Of a DNA stretch of 64,000 bases, positions 16,480-25,523 are shown in pieces; position 1 is the stretch's first letter, and each line of letters begins with the position of its first letter. Below the pieces are notes generated by a model. The model was not told the origin of the DNA. It saw only the letters and a program-made list of their open reading frames with translations, and searched no databases. A program made the translations under genes and the position numbers. The stretch comes from Streptomyces sp. NBC_00414 (GTDB lineage Bacteria > Actinomycetota > Actinomycetes > Streptomycetales > Streptomycetaceae). Where the stretch lies: positions 4,092,001 through 4,156,000 of the forward strand of contig NZ_CP107935.1 in the NCBI RefSeq assembly GCF_036038375.1. Reading direction: 5' to 3'.

Positions 16480-17244
16480 ATGGCACAGCAAGCGACGCCG
16501 GTTCGCACGGCACGGCTGGGGCGGGCGTTCGGCACGGAGCCGACGGCGGTGAGCGGCGTGGTGCTGCTGCTGCCGGGCGGCGAGGAGACCTCCGCCCGCA
16601 GGCCGTCACCCATGCTGGCGGCCGCGTCCGTAAGGGCGTTGGGCCGCCGGCTCACCCGCGCGGGACGCACGGAGGGGCTGGTCGTGCACGTGGTGCACTA
16701 CCGGTTCCGCGGCTGGAACGGGAGCGAGGCGCATCTGGCGCAGGACGCCGCGTGGGCCGCGGACGAGGTCGTACGGCGGTACGGGGACGTGCCCGTCTGC
16801 CTCGTCGGGGTGGACATGGGCGGGCGGGCCGCCCTGCGCGCGGGAGGCCACGAAGCCGTCAACTCCGTGCTGGCGCTGTCCCCCTGGCTGCCCGAGGAGG
16901 ATGTCGCGGCGCCGCCCGAACCGGTGAAGCAGCTCGCGGGGCGGCGGGTGCTGATCGTGCACGGCACCAACGACGAGCGGGCCGATCCCGAGTTGTCGTT
17001 CCGGCTCGCGGCGCGCGCGAAGAAGGCGAACCGGGACATCTGCCGGTTCGAGGTGCACTCGGACGGGCACGCGCTGCACGCGTTCCGGGACGAGGTGTAC
17101 GCGCTCGCGGAGGACTTCGTGATGGGGGTGCTGTTCGGGCGGTCGTTCTCACGCCCCGTGGAGGACGCACTCGCGGCTCCGCCGCCGCTGGGCCTGCGCA
17201 TGCCGCTCGCCTCGGGCTTCGGGCGGTCGCTCCGGCGCCGGTGA
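16480..17244 (+). CDS. alpha/beta hydrolase-like protein with Asp at the nucleophile position
   Basis: The 254-residue protein has the alpha/beta-hydrolase layout: an N-terminal strand VSGVVLLLPGGEE, a nucleophile elbow, an acid loop VLIVHGTNDERADP and a late histidine in HSDGHALH. The elbow reads GVDMGG, with Asp112 where serine hydrolases have serine. Aspartate is the nucleophile in haloalkane dehalogenases and epoxide hydrolases, but the overall sequence looks more like dienelactone-hydrolase-type esterases, so the change could mean altered chemistry or loss of activity. It is divergent from add. The C-terminal 40 residues are Pro/Arg-rich. Confidence 0.82.
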   Translation: MAQQATPVRTARLGRAFGTEPTAVSGVVLLLPGGEETSARRPSPMLAAASVRALGRRLTRAGRTEGLVVHVVHYRFRGWNGSEAHLAQDAAWAADEVVRRYGDVPVCLVGVDMGGRAALRAGGHEAVNSVLALSPWLPEEDVAAPPEPVKQLAGRRVLIVHGTNDERADPELSFRLAARAKKANRDICRFEVHSDGHALHAFRDEVYALAEDFVMGVLFGRSFSRPVEDALAAPPPLGLRMPLASGFGRSLRRR

Positions 17245-17475
17245 GGTTCCCAGGTCGGCATCGGGCATGACGGTCCATGACTCTGCCGGCCCGTCCTGAG
17301 TGCGCGGTGGGTCGGCGGTGAACAGGCGGTGACCACGCCGGCCCGGGACGTGCCCCACGCCGCCGCGTGCCACCTCCTGACCGCCGGTCGACGAACGATC
17401 CGCCGGCGGGAGCTGCCCGAACGCACGACACGATCCAGCCGAACTCACTACCACTGAGCCACGTCCGGGCTGATC

Positions 17476-19272
17476 ATGCGAGGCATGACGATCACTTCAC
17501 GCCGTGGCGTGCTCGCCGCCCTCGTGGGTTCTGCGGCCACCATCCCGCTCGGCGGCACGGCCGCCGCCTCCCGCGCCGCCGCGCCGGCCACCGCTCCCGT
17601 CGCCGCGTCCACGTCGGTCGCCCCCTTCGCCTCTCCGACAGCCGGTTCGGCCCCGGCCGGCTCCACCGTCGCCCATGCGCCCCTGGGCCCCGCCCACTTC
17701 AGCGGTCTCACGCTCGCCCCGTCTCTCACCGTGACCGTGCTCCCGGGCGCCCCGGCCCGCACCGAGGTGACCTCCGGCGGCACCCGCGTCGCACTGCTCA
17801 CGCACGGTGCCCGAACCGTGCTGTTGCCCGGCCCGATGCGGACGTTCACGGAGAACAAGAAGCCCTTCGCCGACGACTTCGGGCGCACACTGCCCGACCC
17901 GTCCCTGCCCGCGGACAAGCGCGTGTACTGGGGCTCCTCCCCTGGCGGCGGCAGCTGGTCCACCCTCGGCCCGACCGACGCCGACTACTCGGTGGTGCCG
18001 GGCACCGGAATCATCACCCTCACCACCGACTACGCGAGCCGTCACGCCAGCGTCCGGGACGACGGAATCACCGACGTCGATGTACGTTCCGTAGCGCGAT
18101 TCGACAAGGTACCGACCGGTGAGGCCTGTTCGTACGCCCTCTCCTTCGGCTATCAGGACCCCCACAACAACTACCGGGCCCGACTCTCCTTCGTGACGTC
18201 CGGCGCGGTCCAGTTCCGGCTGGAGAAGGAGGTCACCGACAAGGTCACCCGGCTCGACACGGCCGTGACCCTCGCCACCGACGTGCCCGCGGGCACCGAC
18301 CGGACGATCCGGGTCCGCCGCGAAGGCACTCGCATCCTGGCCAGGGCATGGCGTTCCGCGGACACCGAGCCCTCCGCCTGGACCTTCGACGTCACCGACC
18401 CCGACCCCGAGCCCACCCTCGCCAAGGGCCGCGTCGGCCTGCGCGCACTGGCCAACGACGGCTGCACCAATCTCCCCGTCAAGCTGCTCGTCAGCCGGTT
18501 CCAGGTGGACACGGCGAACTGGGCGGCGCCCCCGACCGTGACCCACGGCGACTGGGTACGGGTCCTGCCCGAGCCCTTCGACGGTGTCTGGAACCCGGAG
18601 CTGGAGCAGGTCATACGCGGCTGGTCCGGATCCACCGCTCCGGACGTCCTCGCCCACGCCGCGATGTTCCTCTCCGGGGCCGCCCCCGTAGCGGCCGGCT
18701 CCGGCCCTGCCGAGGGCCGACAGGTGCTGGGCGAGGCAGGGTACGGGTACCTCGATCAACAGGGACAGCGCTTGGAGGGCGCCGACTTCCACGAGTACAT
18801 GAACACCGGCTGGACCTTCCCCGACGGCGTACACACAGGTCCCTCCACCAGACAGGTCGGCAACCTCGACTGCTCGGGCTACACACGCATGGTCTACGGC
18901 TACCACATGGGCGTACCGATGGCCTCGGGCCAGGACACCTCCGGGACCCGGCTCCCCAGAAGATCCCGGGACATGGCCGAGTACTCACCGGGCGTCCGCA
19001 TCGCGCGCACCGACGGCACGGCGCCACCCGCCGCACTCCAGATCCAGCCTGGCGACCTGGTCCTGTTCAACGCCGACTCGGGCGACGACAACGAGACGGC
19101 CACGGTGGACCACGTCGGCATCCACCTCGGCGAGGACACCGCAGGGCAGCGCCGTTTCCTCTCCAGCCGCAAGACGGCCAACGGACCCACCATGGCCGAC
19201 CTGGGCGGCGCCTCACTGCTCGACGGCACCGGCGCCTATGCCAGGACCCTGCACACCGTGCGTCGGATCTGA
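17476..19272 (+). CDS. secreted NlpC/P60-like protein with N-terminal beta-sandwich
   Basis: The 598-residue product has a Tat-type signal (TSRRGVLAALVGSAATIPLGG) and an Ala/Pro/Ser-rich spacer. A beta-rich central part (about residues 120-340) resembles LamG/DUF1080-type carbohydrate-binding folds. The C-terminal domain has the NlpC/P60 signature: catalytic cysteine in NLDCSGYTRMVYG, PGDLVLFNAD and histidine in TVDHVGIHLGE. It probably cleaves peptide cross-links or related amide bonds outside the cell. ATG 17476 is used; ATG 17485 is an alternative. It stands at the left border of a probable accessory region. Confidence 0.82.
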   Translation: MRGMTITSRRGVLAALVGSAATIPLGGTAAASRAAAPATAPVAASTSVAPFASPTAGSAPAGSTVAHAPLGPAHFSGLTLAPSLTVTVLPGAPARTEVTSGGTRVALLTHGARTVLLPGPMRTFTENKKPFADDFGRTLPDPSLPADKRVYWGSSPGGGSWSTLGPTDADYSVVPGTGIITLTTDYASRHASVRDDGITDVDVRSVARFDKVPTGEACSYALSFGYQDPHNNYRARLSFVTSGAVQFRLEKEVTDKVTRLDTAVTLATDVPAGTDRTIRVRREGTRILARAWRSADTEPSAWTFDVTDPDPEPTLAKGRVGLRALANDGCTNLPVKLLVSRFQVDTANWAAPPTVTHGDWVRVLPEPFDGVWNPELEQVIRGWSGSTAPDVLAHAAMFLSGAAPVAAGSGPAEGRQVLGEAGYGYLDQQGQRLEGADFHEYMNTGWTFPDGVHTGPSTRQVGNLDCSGYTRMVYGYHMGVPMASGQDTSGTRLPRRSRDMAEYSPGVRIARTDGTAPPAALQIQPGDLVLFNADSGDDNETATVDHVGIHLGEDTAGQRRFLSSRKTANGPTMADLGGASLLDGTGAYARTLHTVRRI

Positions 19273-19379
19273 AGAGGGCGGCGGACGCCCCGGGTGGATT
19301 CCCCTGATTCACGTGACTCGACTTGACCGCGCATGCCTGCCGTGCCTACCGCGATCAGCGACGACGCGGGGGGGGGACG

Positions 19380-19469
19380 GTGCCGCGCGGTCACCTCGAA
19401 CACCTGCTGATGACAACGCAGTCGCGGAACGTCGGGCTACAGGTGATGCCGATGGATCGCGAAGGCGCC
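19380..19469 (+). pseudogene. relic of an XRE/DUF5753 regulator gene
   Basis: One short frame encodes GHLEHLLMTTQSRNVGLQV followed by MPMDREGA, which matches the conserved core of DUF5753 (pattern QLxHLLE-RPNVxLQVMPFxxGAH) found at the C-terminal side of Streptomyces XRE regulators. No helix-turn-helix, start codon or remaining domain is present, and the frame runs into the 3' end of the GHKL-nuclease gene on the other strand. It looks like a leftover of a gene broken by insertion or deletion. Confidence 0.55.
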
Positions 19470-19474
19470 GCCGT

Positions 19475-21460
19475 TCAGACCGTGACATCCGCCGCTTCGC
19501 CACGGCGCGCGATCGGGAGCGTGCCGTCGGCTACGAGTTCGCTCACCGCGTGGCCGTGCTCGCGGACCAGGTAGTCCATGGCGTGCTCGGTCGAGGACTG
19601 GTACTCCAACTGCTCCCCGTAGAAGCGCAGCCGCTCCTGGCAGTCCTCGATGATCTCGCCCCAGGTCTTGACCCAGATACGGAACCTGGGCTGGGAGAGG
19701 GCGCATCCGGGCAACCGGTCGGACTGGTGGGCAAGTTGTCGCAGCCCTTCGTCCATGCTGTTGCCGACGAGCCAGAAGTCCCAGGACACGGCGGTGTCGC
19801 GGAAACGGTCGGCCTTGACGACAGCCTGGGCGTAGCCGTTGATCTGTCCGAACTCAGTCATGGACAGGACGGTGCTCGGCCGCTTCAGCTCCACGACGAG
19901 GTGGTGCCGCTCGCCCCTTCCGCGCCTTGCCGCCTGCGAGAGCATGAGATCGACGCGGCCCCGCCGACCGTCTTCGCGTAGGACGGTCTCCGGTACGAGG
20001 TCCTCACGCCCGAGCAGGCGGCAATGCTGTCGCAGCACCTCGTCCAGGCTCCGGTCACTGGCATGCAGGCCGTACTCCTCGCCGAACACCCAGCATTCCT
20101 TCTCCAGGATGCTGTGCAGCTCGCCGTGTTCCTTCACCCGCTGTCTGGCCTCCCCGTCGAAGACGAGGTGTTCGAGGGCGCCCAGGAAGTCCAGGCGGTT
20201 GGTGGCTGTCGCGGAGGCCTTGACCAGGGTGGCCAGAGGTGTGCGGTCGAGCAGCCTACCGAGCTCCTCCCGCTCCTGCTTGGAGAGGGCGAACAGTTGC
20301 TCTGCGATGCGCAGGACGTCGCCCGGCTCATGGGCCAGTACGGACCTCAGGAGCGCGAAGGTGGTACGACGTGACGACGTGCTGCCTCGCGGAAGATGGC
20401 GGATCACCGTGGTCGCCACCGCGTCGAACGTCTCGCGTTCCGTCCGCTCGCGCTCGCCCGAGGGACTGCCCGTGTATGGGTAGATGCCCTCTCGCTGCCA
20501 TTCGGTGACCTGTTCCATCCGCCGTTCGTCGGCGCGTGAGCGGAAGTGCTCCCGCAGCGCCTCGCGTGCCGCCGCCACGGCTTCGGAGGGGGTGCCGTCA
20601 GGAGCCCAGTCGGCGAAGGCGAGGTCGTCCGCGTCCAACTCGTCGAAGCCGGCCCACGAGAGGTGGGCGGTGAACTCGAAGCCGGGCGCTTGGATGCCGG
20701 GCTTCAGCTGGGCCCGCGACATGCCCTCTCCGTCACAGAGGAAGAGCGCCCGGGTCACCGGCCTGCGCCATTCGATGACCTTGAGCTGCGGGGGTTCGCC
20801 GTGCCAATCACGTGGCGAGGGCAGCACATGGTTGCGCACGTGCCGCTGCTCCGAGGCAGGGTCCAGTCGTCGGCCGTCGTACTCGATGTATACGTCCGGG
20901 TACTTCTCCAGATACGTGGCGAAGGCGGCCGTCAGCGCAGAGCGGGTGCGGTCGTCGCCGAGTACGTCCAGTTCCTCGCCGCCGAACGCCTCGAAGAGCG
21001 TGCCCGGGGGATCGTCAGTGGGCTCCGGTTCGCCGATGTCGAACTCGTCCATGGAATGCCGGTCGGACTCGATCAGCAGACGGTGTCGTCCCTCGATGCC
21101 GTCGCTGACGCTGGTCCAGCGAACCTGGGTGCCCAGCGCGAAGGCACGGACACGGCCCCGCCCGTTCTTGCCGTGCAGGGCCCGTTTCTTGACCGGGGTG
21201 CCCTGCGCCCGCTTCTTCCAGGAGGCGCCGATGGGTCGGAAGTACTCCTCGCAGTACTCGGAGCACATTCCGGAACCGTCGTCCTCGACACGGACCCTCT
21301 CCACCCCTCCGAGGTCGTTCCGCTCCAAGGTGACGACGACATGCCCGGCGTCGGCGTCGAGGGCGTTCCACACCAGTTCCTCGACCGCGCCGACCGGTTG
21401 ACGCAACCGCGCCAACTCCGCGACGTGCTCTCGGCTGGTCTCCAGCCGCACCTTCACCAT
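19475..21460 (-). CDS. GHKL ATPase fused to a Shedu-like PD-(D/E)XK nuclease
   Basis: The 661-residue protein opens with an Hsp90/MutL-type ATPase: N-box VEELVWNALDADA, G1 box VEDDGSGM and glycine-rich GKNGRGRVRAFALG. A middle part of about 250 residues may be the S5-like transducer and a linker. The C-terminal domain has HSILEKECWVFGEEYGL, like DUF4263/Shedu proteins, then D504 in GRVDLMLS, E524 and K526 in VVELKRP and Q539 in FGQINGYAQ, which is a PD-(D/E)XK site. ATP-dependent clamping coupled to DNA cleavage in phage defence is the likely role by family analogy. AGGAGAGGG precedes ATG 21460. No methylase or partner gene is next to it. Third-position GC looks weaker than in its neighbours. 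Confidence 0.8.
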   Translation of the reverse strand: MVKVRLETSREHVAELARLRQPVGAVEELVWNALDADAGHVVVTLERNDLGGVERVRVEDDGSGMCSEYCEEYFRPIGASWKKRAQGTPVKKRALHGKNGRGRVRAFALGTQVRWTSVSDGIEGRHRLLIESDRHSMDEFDIGEPEPTDDPPGTLFEAFGGEELDVLGDDRTRSALTAAFATYLEKYPDVYIEYDGRRLDPASEQRHVRNHVLPSPRDWHGEPPQLKVIEWRRPVTRALFLCDGEGMSRAQLKPGIQAPGFEFTAHLSWAGFDELDADDLAFADWAPDGTPSEAVAAAREALREHFRSRADERRMEQVTEWQREGIYPYTGSPSGERERTERETFDAVATTVIRHLPRGSTSSRRTTFALLRSVLAHEPGDVLRIAEQLFALSKQEREELGRLLDRTPLATLVKASATATNRLDFLGALEHLVFDGEARQRVKEHGELHSILEKECWVFGEEYGLHASDRSLDEVLRQHCRLLGREDLVPETVLREDGRRGRVDLMLSQAARRGRGERHHLVVELKRPSTVLSMTEFGQINGYAQAVVKADRFRDTAVSWDFWLVGNSMDEGLRQLAHQSDRLPGCALSQPRFRIWVKTWGEIIEDCQERLRFYGEQLEYQSSTEHAMDYLVREHGHAVSELVADGTLPIARRGEAADVTV

Positions 21461-21624
21461 GGATCGCGCCCTCTCCTGCGATGTGCCCCGGGACGGGGAG
21501 AGCCAAGTCTGCCCTCCTGAACGTGGTTGACGTGCGCCGGTGGAGCGGAACCGCCCCGGGAGAGTGAGCGGGTCATCAGCCGCATCGGGCCACTCTCAGG
21601 ATGGCCGCGACCGGTTGCTGCCCG

Positions 21625-22515
21625 TCACTCAGGGAGCAGGTTGCCCCTTCTCGACAGCAGGAACCTCTTGAAAGCCGCCACCGGGGGTGTGTCCGGGTGG
21701 CCGTCCAGCCAGGCCACTCCGATTTCTCTGGCCGCTCTCGGGGCCGTGACCGTCAGTTCCACGACTCCCGGGCGGGGGACGGCCGGTGGGGGCAGGAGGG
21801 CCACTCCCAGGCCTGCCGCGACCAGGCCGCGCAGCGTCTCCGCCTCCTCGCCCTCGAAGGCGACCCGGGGGCGGAAGCCCGCCTGTCGGCAGAGGTCGTC
21901 CGTGATGCGGCGCAGGCCGTAACCGGGTTCCAGGGTGACGAAGGCCTCGTCGGCGGCCTCGGCGAGACGGATACGGCGGCGGGAGGCCAGCCGGTGGTCG
22001 GCCGGGACCACCAGTCGGAGCTTCTGTTCGTCCAGGCGGCGGCCCACCAGGTCGGGGGCGTCCGGCACGGGGGACGTGAGGCAGAGGTCGAGTTCGCCGG
22101 AGCGCAGGCGCTCGATCATCGCCTCGCCGTAGTTCTGGACGAGGCTGAAGCGGACCCGGGGATGGTCGACGCGGAAGGCCCTGATCAGCGCGGGCACCGT
22201 CTCGGAGCCCATGGTGTGCAGGAAGCCGAAGGCGACCTTGCCGGTGGTCGGGTCGGCGTCGGCCCGTACCTCGTCGGCGGCCCGCTCGATCTCGGCGAGG
22301 GCCCGTTCGACGGAGCCGAGGAACGTGCGGCCGGCCGGGGTGAGGGAGACCGTCCGGCCGCGGCGGGCGAAGAGGTCCACTCCCAGGTCCTGTTCGAGGC
22401 GGACCATCGCCCGGGACAGCGTCGACTGCGGGACCTGCATCTCCTGCGCGGCCCGCGTCACGTGCTCGGTGCGGGCCACGCCGGCGAAGTACGCCAGGCG
22501 TGGAGCGAGCACCAT
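21625..22515 (-). CDS. LysR-family transcriptional regulator
   Basis: The protein (296 residues from ATG 22515) has the LysR winged helix VARTEHVTRAAQEMQVPQS with TLSRAMVRLEQDLGVDLFARR, and a periplasmic-binding-like effector domain. It is divergent from an MFS exporter gene, so it very likely controls that transporter in response to an unknown ligand. ATG 22515 gives the normal LysR length and N terminus; in-frame ATG 22575 and 22605 would add 20 to 30 unconserved residues and leave little room for the shared promoter. Confidence 0.88.
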   Translation of the reverse strand: MVLAPRLAYFAGVARTEHVTRAAQEMQVPQSTLSRAMVRLEQDLGVDLFARRGRTVSLTPAGRTFLGSVERALAEIERAADEVRADADPTTGKVAFGFLHTMGSETVPALIRAFRVDHPRVRFSLVQNYGEAMIERLRSGELDLCLTSPVPDAPDLVGRRLDEQKLRLVVPADHRLASRRRIRLAEAADEAFVTLEPGYGLRRITDDLCRQAGFRPRVAFEGEEAETLRGLVAAGLGVALLPPPAVPRPGVVELTVTAPRAAREIGVAWLDGHPDTPPVAAFKRFLLSRRGNLLPE

Positions 22516-22640
22516 GACGATGTCTTCTGTGTCACCGGACGGTGACAGGCGTCCCTCTGACCTCTGCTGATGCATCACGGGAACGATTATGGCGGTTTCA
22601 TGCATTGGACGGATGAGTAGGAGGTCCTTAGGTTCGAAGC

Positions 22641-23933
22641 ATGCCTTCCGCCAGTACCGGGGCGTCCACCAGCGTGGTCGCCTCCTCCGCCGCCGTCACT
22701 CCCACCGAAGTGGTCCCCGTCGACACCCGGCTGACCCCGGGCGGGCCCGGCTACCGGCGGATGAGCTTCGCGCTCTTCCTCGCCGGGGTCGCGACCTTCG
22801 CGCTCCTCTACTCCACCCAGGCCCTCCTCCCCCTCATCTCCGGCGACTTCGGAGTGACGGCGAGCACGGCGAGCTGGACGGTGTCGGCGGCGACCGGCGC
22901 ACTGGCCCTGTTCGTCCTGCCGCTGAGCGCGCTCTCCGAGCGGTTCGGGCGGCGTACGTTGATGACGGCGTCCCTCGCGGTCGCGGTGACCGTCGGACTG
23001 CTGGTGCCCTTCGCTCCTTCGGTCGGCTGGCTGGTCGCGCTGCGGGCCGTCCAGGGCGCGGCACTGGCCGGGCTGCCGGCCTCGGCGACGGCGTACCTGG
23101 CGGAGGAGGTGCGCCCGAAGGCACTGATCACCGCCATCGGCCTGTTCGTCGCGGGCAACAGCGTCGGCGGGATGAGCGGCCGTGTCATCACCGGCTGGGT
23201 CGCGCAGGAGTGGGGCTGGCGGGTCGCCGTCGGCACGATCGGCGTGATCGCGGTGGGCTGCGCGGTGGCCTTCCGGCTGCTGCTGCCGGCGCCCAAGCAC
23301 TTCAAGGCCGGTTCGCTGCGCCCCGCGGTACTGGTCCGCACCGTCCGCTCCCACCTCGCGAACCCGCTGCTGCGCAGGCTGTACGCGATCGGCGCGCTGT
23401 TCATGACGGTGTTCGGCGCCGTCTACACGGTGATCGGCTACCGCCTCACCGACGCCCCGTTCTCCCTCCCGCAGGGCCTCATCGGCTCGATCTTCCTCGT
23501 CTACCTGGTCGGTACGGTCTCGGCGTCGACCGCCGGGAAGCTGGTGGGCCGGCTCGGCCGACGCGGCGCGCTGTACCTGGCGGGTGCCACGACGACCGCG
23601 GGTCTGCTGGTGTCGCTGGCCGACTCGCTGCCGCTCGTACTGCTCGGGCTGGTGCTGATCACGGCCGGGTTCTTCGCCGGACACGCGGTGGCGTCCTCCT
23701 CCGTCAGCCACACCGCGAAGGAGGGCCGCGCGCAGGCCTCGGCGCTCTACCAGTCCGCCTACTACCTGGGCTCCAGCGCGGGCGGCACGCTCGGCGCGGT
23801 CGCCTACCACTCCGGCGGCTGGGCCGGGACGGTGGCACTCGGCCTGCTCGCGGTGGTCGGGGTCGTGGGGATCACGGTGCTCGGGTCGCACGCGGCGCGG
23901 ACGCGGCGACAGCTGGTGGCCGTTCAGCACTGA
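22641..23933 (+). CDS. MFS transporter
   Basis: The 430-residue protein has 12 predicted membrane helices after a 40-residue Ser/Thr/Ala-rich tail. It shows the MFS loop motif in ALSERFGRRTLM and the pattern of YnfM/arabinose-efflux-type transporters (YSTQALLPLISGDFGVT). A Shine-Dalgarno TAGGAGGTCC lies upstream of ATG 22641. It is divergent from the LysR gene and probably exports a small molecule; the substrate is not readable. A textbook terminator follows. Confidence 0.9.
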   Translation: MPSASTGASTSVVASSAAVTPTEVVPVDTRLTPGGPGYRRMSFALFLAGVATFALLYSTQALLPLISGDFGVTASTASWTVSAATGALALFVLPLSALSERFGRRTLMTASLAVAVTVGLLVPFAPSVGWLVALRAVQGAALAGLPASATAYLAEEVRPKALITAIGLFVAGNSVGGMSGRVITGWVAQEWGWRVAVGTIGVIAVGCAVAFRLLLPAPKHFKAGSLRPAVLVRTVRSHLANPLLRRLYAIGALFMTVFGAVYTVIGYRLTDAPFSLPQGLIGSIFLVYLVGTVSASTAGKLVGRLGRRGALYLAGATTTAGLLVSLADSLPLVLLGLVLITAGFFAGHAVASSSVSHTAKEGRAQASALYQSAYYLGSSAGGTLGAVAYHSGGWAGTVALGLLAVVGVVGITVLGSHAARTRRQLVAVQH

Positions 23934-23992
23934 CGTCCCCAGAACGGCCGGGGGCCGACCGGGGTAGCCGGGGAGCAACCGGCGAACATGTG

Positions 23993-24034
23993 GGTGCAGG
24001 TCAGGACAGTAACTGTCCTGACCTGCACCTTTTT
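23993..24034 (+). terminator. intrinsic terminator after the MFS gene
   Basis: GGTGCAGGTCAGGACAG (23993-24009) pairs perfectly with 24013-24029 around a 3-base loop and is followed by TTTTT. This is the clearest rho-independent terminator in the window on the plus strand. Confidence 0.92.
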
Positions 24035-24156
24035 CGTCTCGGGGGGCCATTGTCAGTGGGCTGCGGTAGCTTCCGGGGTGTCGGTGCCGCAACGAGGCGG
24101 CGAGTGCGCGACGAGGACGTCCGCGCGACGGACAAGGCCACAGGGGTGGGTTGGCT

Positions 24157-25182
24157 ATGAGCGACGGTACGGCGACGGTGGAAGACCTCGACGTCCGGCT
24201 GGAGAAGCACCGGGTCGAGCTGACGGGGTACTGCTACCGGATGCTCGGCTCGTCCTTCGAGGCCGAGGACGCGGTCCAGGACACGCTGGTGCGCGCCTGG
24301 CGCAGCTACGACAAGTTCGAGGGCCGCTCCTCGCTGCGTTCGTGGCTGTACCGGATCGCGACCAATGTCTGCCTGGACATGCTGACCGCGGGCAACAAGC
24401 GGGCCCGGCCCATGGACCTGACGGAGTCGACGCCGCTCGCGCAGGCCGCTCTGACACCGCGCGCGGACAACACCTGGCTGGAGCCGATGCCGGACGCGCG
24501 CGTGCTGCCGACGGTCGGCGATCCGGCCGAGGCCGCCGTGGCCAAGGAGTCGGTGCGCCTCGCCTTCATGGCCGCCCTGCAGCAACTGCCGCCCAAGCAG
24601 CGGGCGGTACTCATCCTGCGCGAGGTCCTGGCGTGGAAGGCGAGCGAGGTGGCCGAACTGCTCGGCACCACGGTCGCCTCCGTGAACAGCGCCCTCCAGC
24701 GGGCCCGCGCCACGCTCTCGGAGAGCGCGGAGAGCGGAAGTGCCGCCGCGCGGGCCGCCACCTCCGACCCGCTCGACGAGGAGCAGCAGAAGCTCCTGGA
24801 GCGCTATGTCGCCGCCTTCGAGGGGTACGACATGACGGCGTTGACGGCGCTCCTGCACGAGGACGCCGTGATGACGATGCCGCCGTTCGACCTGTGGCTG
24901 ACCGGCCCCTCGGACATCACGGGCTTCATGACGACGCTCGGTGCGGCCTGCGCGGACTCCCATCTGGTCCCGGTCGCGGTGAACGGGCTGCCGGGGTTCG
25001 CCCAGTACAAGCCGGATCCCGAGACGGGCGGTCACACGGCGTGGGCCGTGCAGGTGCTGGAGATCTCAGAGGGGCGGATCACCGGGTTCCACTGCTTCCT
25101 CGACACTCAGCGGTGGTTCCCGCTGTTCGGGCTGCCCCTCCACCTCGAAGGGAAGGCCGACGAGGGCGAGCAGCGCCCGTAG
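24157..25182 (+). CDS. ECF sigma factor with C-terminal SnoaL-like domain
   Basis: The 341-residue protein has sigma region 2 (LTGYCYRMLGSSFEAEDAVQDTLVRAWRSYDKF), region 4 (LPPKQRAVLILREVLAWKASEVAELLGTTVASVNSALQRARATL) and a C-terminal NTF2/SnoaL-like domain (ERYVAAFEGYDMTALTALLHEDAVMTMPP). In this ECF class (SigJ/SigG-like, no anti-sigma gene alongside) the extra domain is thought to regulate activity. ATG 24157 is preferred over TTG 24151. Its last 117 bp overlap the convergent STAS gene. Confidence 0.88.
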   Translation: MSDGTATVEDLDVRLEKHRVELTGYCYRMLGSSFEAEDAVQDTLVRAWRSYDKFEGRSSLRSWLYRIATNVCLDMLTAGNKRARPMDLTESTPLAQAALTPRADNTWLEPMPDARVLPTVGDPAEAAVAKESVRLAFMAALQQLPPKQRAVLILREVLAWKASEVAELLGTTVASVNSALQRARATLSESAESGSAAARAATSDPLDEEQQKLLERYVAAFEGYDMTALTALLHEDAVMTMPPFDLWLTGPSDITGFMTTLGAACADSHLVPVAVNGLPGFAQYKPDPETGGHTAWAVQVLEISEGRITGFHCFLDTQRWFPLFGLPLHLEGKADEGEQRP

Positions 25183-25452
25183 GGCGGGGTCCGGGGCGCG
25201 GAGTCTGATCCGGCCCCCGGCGCGGCGGGCGGCCAGCTGCATCCTGGCCAGTGCGTCGATCGTCGTCAGGCCCGGCGGTCCGAGGCCTGCTACGTCGCAG
25301 ACGACGATGTGGGCTCCGGAGGGCTGCAGCCTTGCGCGCACGGTCTCGCACAGCCTCGGCACGTCGTCTCGGGCGACGGGGCCGGGCAGTACGAGTACGG
25401 CGGGTGTCGTGGCGTCCACGTTCGGTAGACCGGGGGGACGGGCGGAACTCAT
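25066..25452 (-). CDS. STAS-domain protein
   Basis: The 128-residue protein fits a STAS fold: VLVLPGPVARDDVPRLCETVRARL, then VVCDVAGLGPPGLTTIDALARMQLAARRAGGRI and LRALLALVGL. The usual phosphorylated serine of anti-anti-sigma factors is not where expected (the loop reads LGPPGLTTID), so it may not be a classic kinase substrate. The last 30 residues are encoded antisense to the 3' end of the sigma-factor gene. ATG 25452 has no strong Shine-Dalgarno. Confidence 0.7.
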   Translation of the reverse strand: MSSARPPGLPNVDATTPAVLVLPGPVARDDVPRLCETVRARLQPSGAHIVVCDVAGLGPPGLTTIDALARMQLAARRAGGRIRLRAPDPALRALLALVGLPFEVEGQPEQREPPLSVEEAVEPGDPPL

Positions 25453-25523
25453 CGCTGACGGGGTGACCTGCGGTCGGCTGGGGGGGGTGGACAGGTCGGC
25501 GGTCGGGTGCGGGCCGGTGGAGG

